Position numbers and translations under genes: made by a program
Notes under the pieces: generated by a model
The model's input: only the letters and a program-made list of their open reading frames with translations
Database searches by the model: none
What the model was told of the DNA's origin: nothing
Assembly: GCA_964019425.1 (NCBI GenBank)
Contig: OZ025808.1
Coordinates: 1,081,001 to 1,145,000, forward strand
Source of the DNA: Flectonema sp. DT1601
Taxonomy: Eukaryota > Euglenozoa > Diplonemea > Diplonemida > Diplonemidae
Length of the DNA: 64,000 nucleotides
Direction: 5' to 3'
In this document: one piece after another, positions 53,112-63,887 of the stretch
Position numbering within the stretch: position 1 is the first letter of the stretch
Layout of the letters: the number at the start of each line of letters is the position of its first letter

Positions 53112-55729
53112 ATGGCGCACTCCGCCCCCAGAGTAGGAGGAGGATACGTTACGAAAAAGACAGCTGGTCATCATGCTTATAAATATGTTGATCCAAATGT
53201 GAAATTAGCACTAAACCCACTACTGAATGCGAGGTGTATGGTACTTGAAAGGTTTGAAGGAGAAGGTGTCGTTGCGATTTGTGTAACTCAAGGAGGAGCT
53301 GCGTTATGGACAGCGATGGATAATGGAGAGTTAGCAATACGACACACGACAACAGGAGTTGTTCATCACACTCTGAAGAGAGTAACTGATTCAGTGATAA
53401 CTAAAATGGTGTCAAACACATCAAACACTTTAATATGGACGGGGTCTGAAGACGGAACTGTTGAAGTATTCGATGCAACAGTCGGAGTCTGTTTGGCAAA
53501 CGGTCAACACCATCCGAGATCTATAATAACATTCACAGAAGACATAGACACTGGAGCAATGTACTCAGCCTGTAGTGGTGGTGTTGGTAAATGGGGAGGT
53601 GAAGTCACAGAATACTACTTTCAAGAATTCGTTCCTGTTGACACTCCACTCTCATCAGTCACAGCTGCTATTAACAAACGTCTGTTTCTGGGAGACATCA
53701 GTGGTCAGATTACTCTTCTTGAAAGTGATTCCTTTACTTCTATAGGAAAGTGGAGTGCTCACTCATCAAGCACAGTTACAGCTCTTTGTTTTACTGGAGA
53801 CTATTTAATATCGGGAGGCTCTGACGGATTAATAAATATTTGGCAAGGAGACCTTTCCACAGGACCAATCTTATTACATACTCACGATGGAATACATCAA
53901 AATAAATCAGCGATAGTTGGAATCCAATTTGATGCTGTCAGCGGACAGGTTTGGTCGAGAGACGACTCGTCAGTAGTAAGATGGTGTGCTGATGAAGGAA
54001 TGGAACCTCCTTTTGGAGTTGTGTCTGATAGTGATTTGATTATAAAATCGGAGTCGTCAATTTTAGATATGTCGTCAGTTACTTCTTGGGAAGCAATCCG
54101 TCTTTGGTCATACGCGAGCAATGGTCTGACCACTTCTTGGTTTTCATCTTATGACGTCGCATCTGATGAAATGAGACGAACAATCGATCAAATGAATAAC
54201 CTTTTAGAAATCGATGATAAGAATCTTGGAACTTGGCTCCGTCAAATCAGCAAAGTAAGGAACGTAGATTCTAAAAGAAAAGCACTCATGACTGACTACC
54301 TCCGACGAACAACCACAACTGGAGTTCTTCAAATCTATTACCAAACATGGTCACGTTGGCTTCGTCGTAAGCAAGCAACCAACAAACAGTCCACCATAGT
54401 ATCAGTCTTCTCAAGGTTTACACTTAACAATTGGTTGCGAGAGTATTTTTCTGCGCTGCTTCGTCATCAAAAATGGCAGAAAAATAGAAAAGAGAAGCAG
54501 CGGCTTTCCTCCTACATCCTCGCTGGTACACAGATGGGTCTAAAGCGAATCTACTGGTACAAAATCACACAATTCCGCCAACTTCAAAAAGCAAAACAAA
54601 AGAGAGAGCAACTCGTCTACATGTTGGAAGGAAACAGTAACTCTGCAGTGATGAATAGAGCTTTCAGAAAGCTACAATTATATAAACAATTTAAAAAAAC
54701 TCAAAAAAAGAGAATGTTAGTGGCACAAAACCTCTTAAGGGCAACCAACAAGGGAACTCTACGACTTTATTGGTATTTCTGGACTAAATTTCACAACAGA
54801 TGCCGGACAGTTAGATTAATGAATTCAAACGCTCGCATTCTGCTATCGACATTTTCGAGAGGTCTTCGATTGATCTATCACAGGAAATGTATTTCATGGC
54901 TTCACTTACAAAGAGCGAATAAAATGAGAAGTGTCAGAGCTGATTGTATTGTGAGGTGTTCTGATAAGGGATTACTTCACGTCTACTACTCTCGACTTCG
55001 TCTGGCAATCGACGTTGACAGAAAGACTCGATTGAAAGAAAAGATAAAACGAGCAACAGAAAAGCAAATCCTCTTAGAAAACGATGGAGTTCTCAAAAGG
55101 TATCCAATAATGCAACAACAAGATAAAGATATGACTCTAAAATTAGAGGAACTATTGAGAAAGAAAAATGAAATGTTGGATAGAATAGTCGCCTTGAAAA
55201 CCAGGAAGTCCACACTAACAGATCAGATTGCTCAAAAGAAACAAGTTGAGAAAACAATCAGCGAACAGTTCTCAGACATTATGGCAAAGCTTAAAGAGTT
55301 GTCTCTAAATTTCGAGCAAGATCGAAATTTGATAACAAAAATAACTGAGAAGTGCAGAGCTACAGAACCCTACAAGGTATTTCTCGAAGCTCACATGGAA
55401 ATCAAGTCAGTCATTGTACGCCAATCTGGTGTTTCATGTCTCGGCAAAGATGATTTATGGCCAATGGATCGAGTGCTTACAAAGCTTCAGTCTCACGAAT
55501 TCCGACAGCTCTACGTTGGTGTTAAAATAATGGTCATCACATTCGACATTATTACTATGACTGATTTGGCAAGGGTATGTTATTTATATTTACTTCTCTC
55601 TCTCTCTTTTACAGTTCTAATTACCAACACCAACTACGACAGCTCGAAACGGATGATGAGATCGTATTGAATGGTGAGAATCTCATAACTTTATTCAAAG
55701 CTGCTGACGCAAATAGAGGTCACCGTTAG
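53112..55729 (+). CDS. WD40 plus helical-repeat coiled-coil protein
   Basis: I join exons 53112-55574 and 55643-55729 (phase 0, 68-nt intron, GTATGT donor, CGACAG acceptor), giving 849 residues. The first ~360 residues hold WD40 blades (TLIWTGSEDGTVEVFD, YLISGGSDGLINIWQGD). Residues ~395-650 contain about seven helical units of roughly 35 residues, best seen in GVLQIYYQTWSRWLRRKQ, GLKRIYWYKITQFRQLQKAK, GTLRLYWYFWTKFHNRC and GLLHVYYSRLRLAIDVD. They recall Sfi1/centrin-binding or flagellar repeats. A coiled coil follows (about 655-770). A nearer acceptor after the TC-rich tract (CTCTTTTACAG ending 55614) would give an immediate TAA, so I prefer the one at 55642. The likely role is a cytoskeletal or flagellar scaffold, by inference. 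Confidence 0.8.
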
Positions 55730-56182
55730 TCCGACAGAATAAAGGGGGGAAAAAAAAAAATAAGTGAAATAAAAAAAAAGATTCAGAAAACAAAAAGAAA
55801 AAAAAAATACCTGTTCGTACTCGGTTTTGTTTGTGAAGAACGAAAGAAAGAAAAAAAAAAAAAAAAGAAGCAGAAGAAGTGTATGAGGGAACCCCTCAAC
55901 TACATGTAGTTCCAAATTTTGACAGATTTTTCACGATTCCGCCTGTATCCCTCCCCCCCCAACCGACACCAGAAATACTTCTATAAAGTTTAAGTACACA
56001 TGCAATTATACTCATACTAATTACCTTTTTGAAATAATGTCAGAGCACAAATAATGAAACAGAGAGAGAGAGGAAAATATTTTGATCCCTGTCGCTTTCT
56101 CTTTTGGTTAATTTCCTTTTCTTAATAGAAACAATGGTGAATTGAAACACGAAAAAAAAAAAAGTTTCAAAAACACTTAATA
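55730..56182. other. Intergenic spacer
   Basis: A-rich runs at 55748-55870, a GA run near 56060 and a TTTTCTTAATAG acceptor ending at 56128. An ATG at 56133 opens a three-codon frame before the real start. Confidence 0.5.
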
Positions 56183-58423
56183 ATGGATTCTAAAAAGGGA
56201 TACATTGTCAGGATCGCTGTAAAGGAGGCGACGATATTCGCGACAGTTGGGGATGCTGTTGAGGTTTACTTCAAAGTCAGATGTACTGCAGGAAAAAGTA
56301 ACCGAAGTGAACCTGGTAAGATAAGTAGGCATTCATTTTCGAATACGAAAGTGAAATGGAGTGACGAAGTTAAATTATTATTACCTGAAGATAGTAATTT
56401 AAATAACGTAAAAATAATGATTCAACTTTACAAAAGTGAAAAAGGATCAAAACCGCATGCGATTGCTGAAACGAGAGGATTCCTAATTTCAGAAGGAACA
56501 AGAACCCATCGATTTATTGATGGTGGTGATGTACAAGTTCAAACAGCAATTGTAGCTGGTACTGTCAGACAGAAGAGTAAGTTGAGTATCCAAGACTCAA
56601 AGTACTCTGCAGTGTTCCAACCTGAACACGTTCAAGTTATAATATATATGATGATAAAAATAGTTGGGATCTTCTGCTGGGTTGACGTAGTCAATTCCGC
56701 TGTTGCTTTCACGATTGTTGCTATCCTCAGCTACTGCCCTGCCAGGACCGCCGACTGCTTCATCGCATCAGCGTTGCTTGTAAATTTATTTTTTGTAGCT
56801 TTCGGTTTTGGATCAAAACCCAGCATTCGCAAGCTTCAAAAATCACATCCCAGCAATGGCTTAGTGTCTCGTCTTGTTTTATTACTTGAAATATCCTACG
56901 GCAGACATTGTAAAGAAGTAGAGTTTCATTTAATTATTCTACTCGGTAACTTACTATTGGGCGTTACACATTTCCTTAGCGGAAAGTCACAACACACCGT
57001 GACGGGTGTTTCTTTGATATTATTACTACTGGGCGCGATATTGTTTTTAGACATGCCGCTGTCTTGTGTTATATTGTTAGCATCGTTTGTGCTGTTCCCG
57101 TTGGCATTCGAATGGGCACTGTTGAAGGAGAGGTGTCCATTTCTACCGAGTATGATGGACTTGACTCCAGAATTATTACAAGGTCCAATTAAGTTCTATA
57201 ATTACAACGACTTGGAACCATCTTCACCGCCGTCGTTGTTATCACCCCCCAGCAGGTCTGATCGAAAGGGTTCTGACCGCAGATCTCCCAGTACGAAGTT
57301 CTTAACACCAGAATCAGAAGGTCGAAAGACTGTCGCACAACTAGTTTTACCATCACTTCCTCAGCTCCCTAATCTGTTAAAGGAAAGCAAAGATCTCAGA
57401 GATGATTCCAAAGAACTGAACCTCAGCACCCCCTCTGATGACTCAGTTAGGAATTGTCCTACTCCTGACTGCCGTGATGACCACGTAACTGATCGTCCGA
57501 TATACTGCGCAGTAGTCTGTCCGATAGAAAAGAAATTATCAGAACAAATCTACAAGGAAGTCCGCGACATCCAGGACAAGAAGCTTCAAGGCCAGCGGAA
57601 CGGTAAAGCTCCTAAACACGATGTCGTTAGTGCAGCCTGTACTCTGTTGTTAACACTCCTTAATCAATCTGTGTCAGCATATCGTTGTTTTGTTATCCCC
57701 GATGATGTGAAGAAAAGACTTCAGGAAAACGGTTCGTTACACCTCGATCCGGATTCTAGTTGTCTGACCGCTGCTCTTCTCCCTTTGAATAGGGAACGAG
57801 ATCTCTCGTATCCAATTAGATCCCAAATGGGTAAGTGTACTCGAGGATATACTTTTGAAAAAGAGTTAGAGCAGGCAGTAGAATGCTGTCGGGTACTACA
57901 CAGATGTGCACACCCTCGCACTGAAACATCTTTACTAAGAGAAAGGCTAATCGCATTATCTTATGTGGCGTCAGAATTGTTATCACCCAGGGTGACTGTT
58001 ACTTGTAGAATGGCTGATAATTTAGTTTTCGTAACGAGAGTGTCATCCGATGCCGAGAAACTCGAGTCTTCCTCAAGACTCTCCTTCCCGGATGACTACG
58101 TTCCGTACTTCAGAGAGGATATTGTGCCGAAGCCTCTTCTCAGAGCTTTTCTTCGTGTTGCCAACAACCGTTGTGGTGGCCGTGGTAAGTCTGAACCTTC
58201 TTCCAAGTGCTGTGAATTTATGAAAATGCAAATTGCTAACGCGAAATTCCGTTACCACAAAACATCTGAAATGATGATCTTTAGAGATACCTGTGGCAGC
58301 TTCCCAGAAACAAGCGCACCTGATGAATCACCGGCAACACGCCGTAAGGAATCGCAAAAGAAGTTTCCACTTCCGAAAAAATCAAGGAGAGAACGATTCT
58401 CATTTATTAGTAAATACGTTTAG
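56183..58423 (+). CDS. C2-like membrane protein, unknown
   Basis: A 746-residue single-exon protein. Residues 1-140 have the strand pattern of a C2 domain (YIVRIAVKEATIFATVGDAV, then VKWSDEVKLLLPED and VKIMIQLYKSEKG), though the calcium-binding Asp cluster is not obvious. Residues ~150-312 carry about six hydrophobic segments, several of them paired as in hairpin-type membrane anchors. The rest is soluble: a Ser/Pro-rich linker (SSPPSLLSPPSRSDRKGSD), a helical part and a very basic C-terminus. The C2-then-membrane order resembles multi-C2/transmembrane or synaptotagmin-like membrane tethers, but the large C-terminal part is unrecognised. The start follows the acceptor at 56128. Confidence 0.7.
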   Translation: MDSKKGYIVRIAVKEATIFATVGDAVEVYFKVRCTAGKSNRSEPGKISRHSFSNTKVKWSDEVKLLLPEDSNLNNVKIMIQLYKSEKGSKPHAIAETRGFLISEGTRTHRFIDGGDVQVQTAIVAGTVRQKSKLSIQDSKYSAVFQPEHVQVIIYMMIKIVGIFCWVDVVNSAVAFTIVAILSYCPARTADCFIASALLVNLFFVAFGFGSKPSIRKLQKSHPSNGLVSRLVLLLEISYGRHCKEVEFHLIILLGNLLLGVTHFLSGKSQHTVTGVSLILLLLGAILFLDMPLSCVILLASFVLFPLAFEWALLKERCPFLPSMMDLTPELLQGPIKFYNYNDLEPSSPPSLLSPPSRSDRKGSDRRSPSTKFLTPESEGRKTVAQLVLPSLPQLPNLLKESKDLRDDSKELNLSTPSDDSVRNCPTPDCRDDHVTDRPIYCAVVCPIEKKLSEQIYKEVRDIQDKKLQGQRNGKAPKHDVVSAACTLLLTLLNQSVSAYRCFVIPDDVKKRLQENGSLHLDPDSSCLTAALLPLNRERDLSYPIRSQMGKCTRGYTFEKELEQAVECCRVLHRCAHPRTETSLLRERLIALSYVASELLSPRVTVTCRMADNLVFVTRVSSDAEKLESSSRLSFPDDYVPYFREDIVPKPLLRAFLRVANNRCGGRGKSEPSSKCCEFMKMQIANAKFRYHKTSEMMIFRDTCGSFPETSAPDESPATRRKESQKKFPLPKKSRRERFSFISKYV

Positions 58424-59589
58424 GATCAGACTTCAACTGACGTATCGAAGCAAGCGGATGGAATTACAGCAACGTTGTAACTTCGCTACCGGTATCAGTG
58501 GTGTGCGGGACCCTCTTCTTTCTCTCTTTTTTAGCAAAAGGTTGGGCGAATTTATCATTTCGTGCAGCTTTGCTGTCTACTTTCTGATTTAGCGCGCGTG
58601 TTTTGGGGAGTTGTTCGCAGCCAACTTCGATTTTTTTTGCGTTTCGTTCTTGTTTGCAGAATAGATGCTTTAGTTCCCCTGCTGCTTACGAATTTTTGAC
58701 TGAAATCTTTTATCTCAATTTCTGTACTTCATTTGGGAGAAAGTTTTTACGAGAGCGTACAATCAAAAAATCATCCTTATTAGCAAGACAGAATTCCTAT
58801 TCAAATTAGATGGAAAGTGAAACATTGTCTAGCCCTCTCCTCATCGCGTTCAGTCGTTTTAGTGAGCCGTTTGGTCTTTGCAAGGAATTTTGTTGCAAAG
58901 ACGAAATAAAAATTATGGTGTTGTCAAAATAAAGTACTGCGGAATTTTAATTTTTCGGGAAAAAAATTAAAATAAAAAGAAGTCCGCAAAATATATAAAA
59001 AAATAATATTTTTGTTTCGGTTTTTTAGTTTTTATTTAATGCGTTTTGGCAACGCATGCTGTCTCCTTATTTGCTCTCCGTACCTATCTCCCCTCAAAAC
59101 AAAAGTATCAATAAATCCTTTCTTGATGGTTTTGGTAGGCTTGTGTTTGCCATTTTCTTTCTTTCCTAATTTATTAAAAAGAACCCGTTGGTTCCAATGC
59201 ATGTGACGATCAACTTGTAGAGCGTCTAAAGACTTTTACCTGCCGCGTTGTGTTGGTACATGCAAACCATAGATTGGCTAATCTCTTTATAAATTCGTAG
59301 AAGGTATTTTTATTTTGTGACACCCAGCGGTCGATGCTAATTCGACTCGAAGACCACTTGTACTGAGTGAGTAGTGTTCTGTTTTTTTTAACGCTGGCAG
59401 TTACTTTGATGCTGCCCCAAAATTATTTTCGAAATAACATTTTTCATCCAGTTGCGTTGCTTCTTTATGCAAAGAAGTTACTCAGAAAATTAGACACACG
59501 AGGATGCCAAAGGGGACCTGTAGTTTCCCTTCTTTCTTTTTTTTTTTCTTGTTAGACTTAGTTTGTTGCCAATCAACTAACAATCTGCA

Positions 59590-59665
59590 GAAAATGAATA
59601 CTTTTCGTTTATTTATCTCCATTTTTTATTCTCACTTTTCTATAAAATTAATAATACTGACTAAC
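59590..59665 (+). repeat. Dispersed repeat D, copy 2
   Basis: CAGAAAATGAATACTTTTCG through TTATTCTCACTTTTCT and AAAATTAATAATA. It matches 51298-51372 (CAGAAATGAATACTTTTC through TTATTCTCACTTTTCTG and AAAATTAATGATA). Confidence 0.7.
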
Positions 59666-61599
59666 AATCGTTATCTCACAGCCTTCTGATTTCCTATTCT
59701 TCATAATCGGGATGTGTGACCGTTTTTGTTGGTTTTTTACCGAAAAATACAAACATCGAAAATCAAATTGCACGTTGTTAAGCTTGCGGAGGTCTCGTTT
59801 CTTTTTTTTCTTTCCCCCATCGTTTCTTTTTCTTTTTTCTGTTGTCCTTTAACTCTTCGGTTGGTAATCTTGTGATGGTTCTTCACATCAAAGAAATCCT
59901 TTCTTAATTATACTTTTTGACATAAATCACAGAAAATAATAAAAAAACTATCGCCGTCTCATGTTGTTAATGTCATGTACGCATCAGTCAAATTGATTTA
60001 ATGTTTTCCCTCTCTTAGTGTAATTTGGTGTCATCAAGAAAATGTTTGCTTTCGGATTCCCAGTGAACTTTTGAGGCTGTTAACTGTTGTTTGTGACTTT
60101 GAGAGCATTATTTTAATGTTTTTTTTTATTTATTTATTCTACTTAATTTATGTTTCATGGAATGATTTTCAGGATGGCTTCAAAGTCTCACAAACAACAA
60201 ACACTTAACTGTTTTTATTTTCTCATAAAGTTAAGTTGCGCAAGAGGGTGACCACACCCATTTTTGCTCAATCGAACTGAAAGATGCTGCAGTTTTTTCT
60301 TCTTTCAGGGATTCTTTTCTTTGCTTTCCGGGAAACTGTGCAAAGATGATTTCCTTTATATTTTCGAGTACATTTTTTCAATTGGACAAATTAGTCTGTC
60401 TTTCCCAAAAAACACTGTTTTGAGTGAATTCTTTTTTTTTTTTTTTTTTAAGTATGATTTTTCATTACGATTTCCCCCCTCTAAGAATGCATTATCAAAA
60501 TTACCCCTTTAATGTAACAACAGTGTTTATGTGATAACCGGATTTAAAAAAAAGAAATGAAATTTACATCCGTTGTTGTAACGGACTGCAAGTCATGTGG
60601 TACGTGGCCCAAGAACTACCAGATTCGACAACGATTTCTGGATACTTATACTAACATTATTTCAGTTATGTACGAGTGTAATACATTACCTAGCTTTTTT
60701 GCTGCTATTCTAAAATGAATTAATCTTCTGTTATTTTTCCAGTTTAGCCTTATTACTTATTTTAGTATTATAAAGTTTATTACTGTTTCTACATTGTCAA
60801 ACTATCATTCCCTTTTAAATAACAACAGTGTTGAATTTAAGCCTGTTTTGTTTAGGGCCGAATTCATTTTTTCTTAACCGACGTTGTTTTCTTCTGCAAT
60901 CATTGAAGCACTTTGTGCAGCTGAGTTGTGCCGTGAGTTGGCACCTGATCCCCCTAGCGCCCTGATGAGCTCTTGGTGCGATCGCTTAGATTTTTTTGTT
61001 TACACGAGCAAACTACAATGCAACAAAACATTCCCCCTTTTTGATTTATATTCGTATGAACCTAATCAAACAGTCTTCCCCCCTTTTTTTATTTTCTAGG
61101 TTTTGTTTTCTTTTTTTTCCCCTCGAAAACCTGTTTTGCTCGCCCCTTTTTTAATTTTGGAGCGGCATGATCGAAGACAATCTTTCTTTTCCCTCTTTTA
61201 TTTCCAATCCCGTCGCCCCCGGGAAGTTTAATTGTAGTGACTAGCCATGAAGGGCATTTTGATTTACATTTGTGACAGCTAGGGGGAGTGGAGTGTAGCG
61301 AGGGAATGGCACTTTGCCACTTACCGGCTGTTGACCGTATATGCGGGTTATCACGTTTCCTTTTTGTTTTAGGTTTTTTGTTAGTAGTGAGATGTGCTAC
61401 GTTTATTTATTTCACAACGTGTTTCGCCATCTTGAACTACTTTTAATACAGTTTTCGTATCATCAAATACCAGTATATACGGCTATTGACAAAGAGCCGC
61501 CCCCCTTCCTGGTGTTCGTCTTTTTCTATGGTTAATTTTCAAGACAATATAATGTATTAATTAAGTACTCATGAGTTTTATAAAAAGCTGTTACGGTAA

Positions 61600-61724
61600 C
61601 ATAGGCAAGTGGCGCTCAACTATGTTCACGTGGCCTCCAGTGGTATTATTTATATATTTGCAGTCATTTACTACGCTGCCGCTGACAGTCAAGATTGTCG
61701 GAGAAATTGTTGTTCCTTTTGAGC
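61600..61724 (+). repeat. Dispersed repeat C, copy 2
   Basis: CATAGGCAAGTGGCGCTCAA to ATTGTTGTTCCTTTTGAG. It matches 51846-51972 with a few substitutions. Confidence 0.85.
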
Positions 61725-63816
61725 TTGAAAATGCAGTATCAAATTAACCCTCGAAAACCTCTGCAACGAAACTCCCAGTCATTGCAAAACAACGGGGACG
61801 TAGTAATGCAAAGATATTTCAATGTATAGTGGTTTGGGTAATATATAATTAAATTTGTTTTTTATTTTATTCTATTTCGTGCGGGTTAGACGATCTGTTG
61901 TAGCAAAAATATCAAGTCAAAAAATGTTCTGTTTTCTTATTAACTATTACCTGTTGTTTTTACTAACCATCTGTCGCAAAGACATGAAACTACTAGTGCT
62001 GGGAAGACAATTTTTTTTGACTGCAATCTTTTTTTTTTTATATTGTAACACTTATTTCAACTAATTTTGGTAGGTTATTGCCTATGGTCAAAAATACTCC
62101 CAGTAGCATTAGCATTAGTGACTGTGTTTCATTAAGGTTGCTTGCAGTGCCCCAAACTTGTTTAGTGTCTCATTGCAGTTGCACCTCGAAAACAAGAGAA
62201 ACAGTTTACAGGCAGATGTTGACCCGAATTCATTTCTGGCGCCTTTGGTAACTCTTTGTGTGGTACGTTACTCTCTGTGTTCCTCTATTCCCCTGCTTCT
62301 GTCCCAAGACAGTTAGCTGGCATGTACGAAGTAAATAAAAATAAAAATCGACATCATTTCATAGCTGTTTAAGTTATTGCGCTATGACTTAAACAAGTAA
62401 AAGAAACAAGAAAATGGCAGTCTGGATGGGAATGCATGTTTACAAGTTTGGCCCTTTCAAATCCCAGTTTTCAATTATTTTTTTTACTCTCTTATTGTAC
62501 TTTCAGTCATTTCCAACCTACCGACTAACACCATCTGTGCGTTCTGTTACCGGTTAGATATACCTGTGTTACACATGAAGAAGTATTCGCCAGCAAATTA
62601 ACAAGAGGCCTACTCTGTTCTGATCTCAGACAACAATACTTAGCACTGCCTAGTTTTCCTGACGTCGGTATGGGAAAAAAAAAAAGAAAATCTACCATGA
62701 ACCTGTTGGTTTACTCCATTGCCATATGCTAACTGTTAGTTTACAAGATTTTTACTGATTTATAATATTGTCAAAGTGTTATTCCTTATTTTCGTTCTGC
62801 AGCCTTGTGCACTGTCTTTTTTTTCTCTTTTTTGTGCACGTTTTTTTGTTGTTTCTTCATGAGGAGAAAGGGATTTTTCCCCTGCTTCATTCAGCTAAGC
62901 ATCGAGTGGTGTTTTCTTAACAGTCAGAAAAAAACAATTAGCATGCATGAAACTTAATCATCGAATTGAGATCTCAATTCCTATAACGATTCAGAGGTAC
63001 TTTTGCTGTCCCAACGCAAGTTGAATTGAATTGACATCTCAATTCCTATCCAATGATATTCTTTGTCAGTTTGGATTATTATTTATCTGTACTTCTTGGC
63101 TTTGCGTCTCTCTAAGCTGATAGTGGCGTTGCAAATTACTAATGCTAATCAGCTGCATAAAGTTTTAAGATAATAATTTCTGCTGTTTCTTTTTGTTATG
63201 TTCTTTTTTCAAATTTCTGCAGCATACATTTCTCGATTAAATGTTTTATTTTTCATTTTAAATTTTAACTCAGAAAAGAACTTGAATGATTTGATCCTGT
63301 GACTTTAGCTTTTAAAGGGAATTTTGACAGCCAGTTTCCTGTTATACAATTCCCTTCCAAAAGTTCTGAAATCCAAGATGCAAGAGAATTCAACAACAGT
63401 TTGTCAACATTCAAACTCCATAATTTCTCCAAATCAATTCCTCTACCCTGTCATTCTCCAGGTCTGCTTTCGGCAACAAACTTGTTCAGAGACATGCCGA
63501 ATCAAAAGAAAAATCAGATACTCCAATTGCCTCCTTTTTCTGTCTTGTTATTACAGCTTCTTTGAAGTGACTTGCTAACCAAGAAGCTATGATGATTTTT
63601 GTGTGCACAAAGATGGTTGGGTCAAATGTTTGAAGTCTCAACCTCCTAAATCTTTGTCAGTTGAAGACCTTTTTGTCTTCCACATAATTTTCCAGTCCTT
63701 TTCCTTTCTTTGATGAAAGATTGTGAGGTGTTGGCGTAATCACCATTAGTTCCAAGCAGGAAAAAAAAAAATGTTCCACTCAAGTCAGTGCAAAATTATT
63801 CAACAGGTTAAAAATA

Positions 63817-63887
63817 TGCGTAAACCGAGAATCGAACTCGGGCCGACCCCGTGGCGGGGGGCCATTCTACCACTAGACCATTTACGC
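63817..63887 (-). tRNA. tRNA-Gly (anticodon GCC)
   Basis: On the minus strand the sequence starts GCGTAAATGGTCTAGTGGTA. It folds as a 71-nt tRNA: acceptor stem GCGTAAA/TTTACGC (7 of 7 pairs), the D-arm with the TAGTGGTAGAA box A typical of glycine tRNAs, anticodon stem GCCCC/GGGGT around loop CCGCCAC (anticodon GCC), a short variable loop, and the T arm CGAG-TTCGATT-CTCG within box B GTTCGATTC. The discriminator is A. A T5 run follows on that strand, a polymerase III terminator. There is no intron and no encoded CCA. It is the only minus-strand gene I can support in the window. Confidence 0.95.

Larger units (their letters stand above)
58424..63816. other. Long gene-free region with scattered repeats
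   Basis: No coding gene can be supported in 5.4 kb. It contains repeat C and D copies, a palindromic pair at 62963-63045 and fewer homopolymers than earlier spacers. Open frames of up to 99 residues are Phe-rich and lack motifs. The stretch 63270-63570 is open in several frames on both strands (84-88 residues on +), but none has a recognisable pattern. Confidence 0.5.

Noticed and set aside
63270-63570. Possible gene on either strand near the right end
   Set aside because: Several frames are open at once, no good start or recognisable motif, and the minus frame is broken by TGA.
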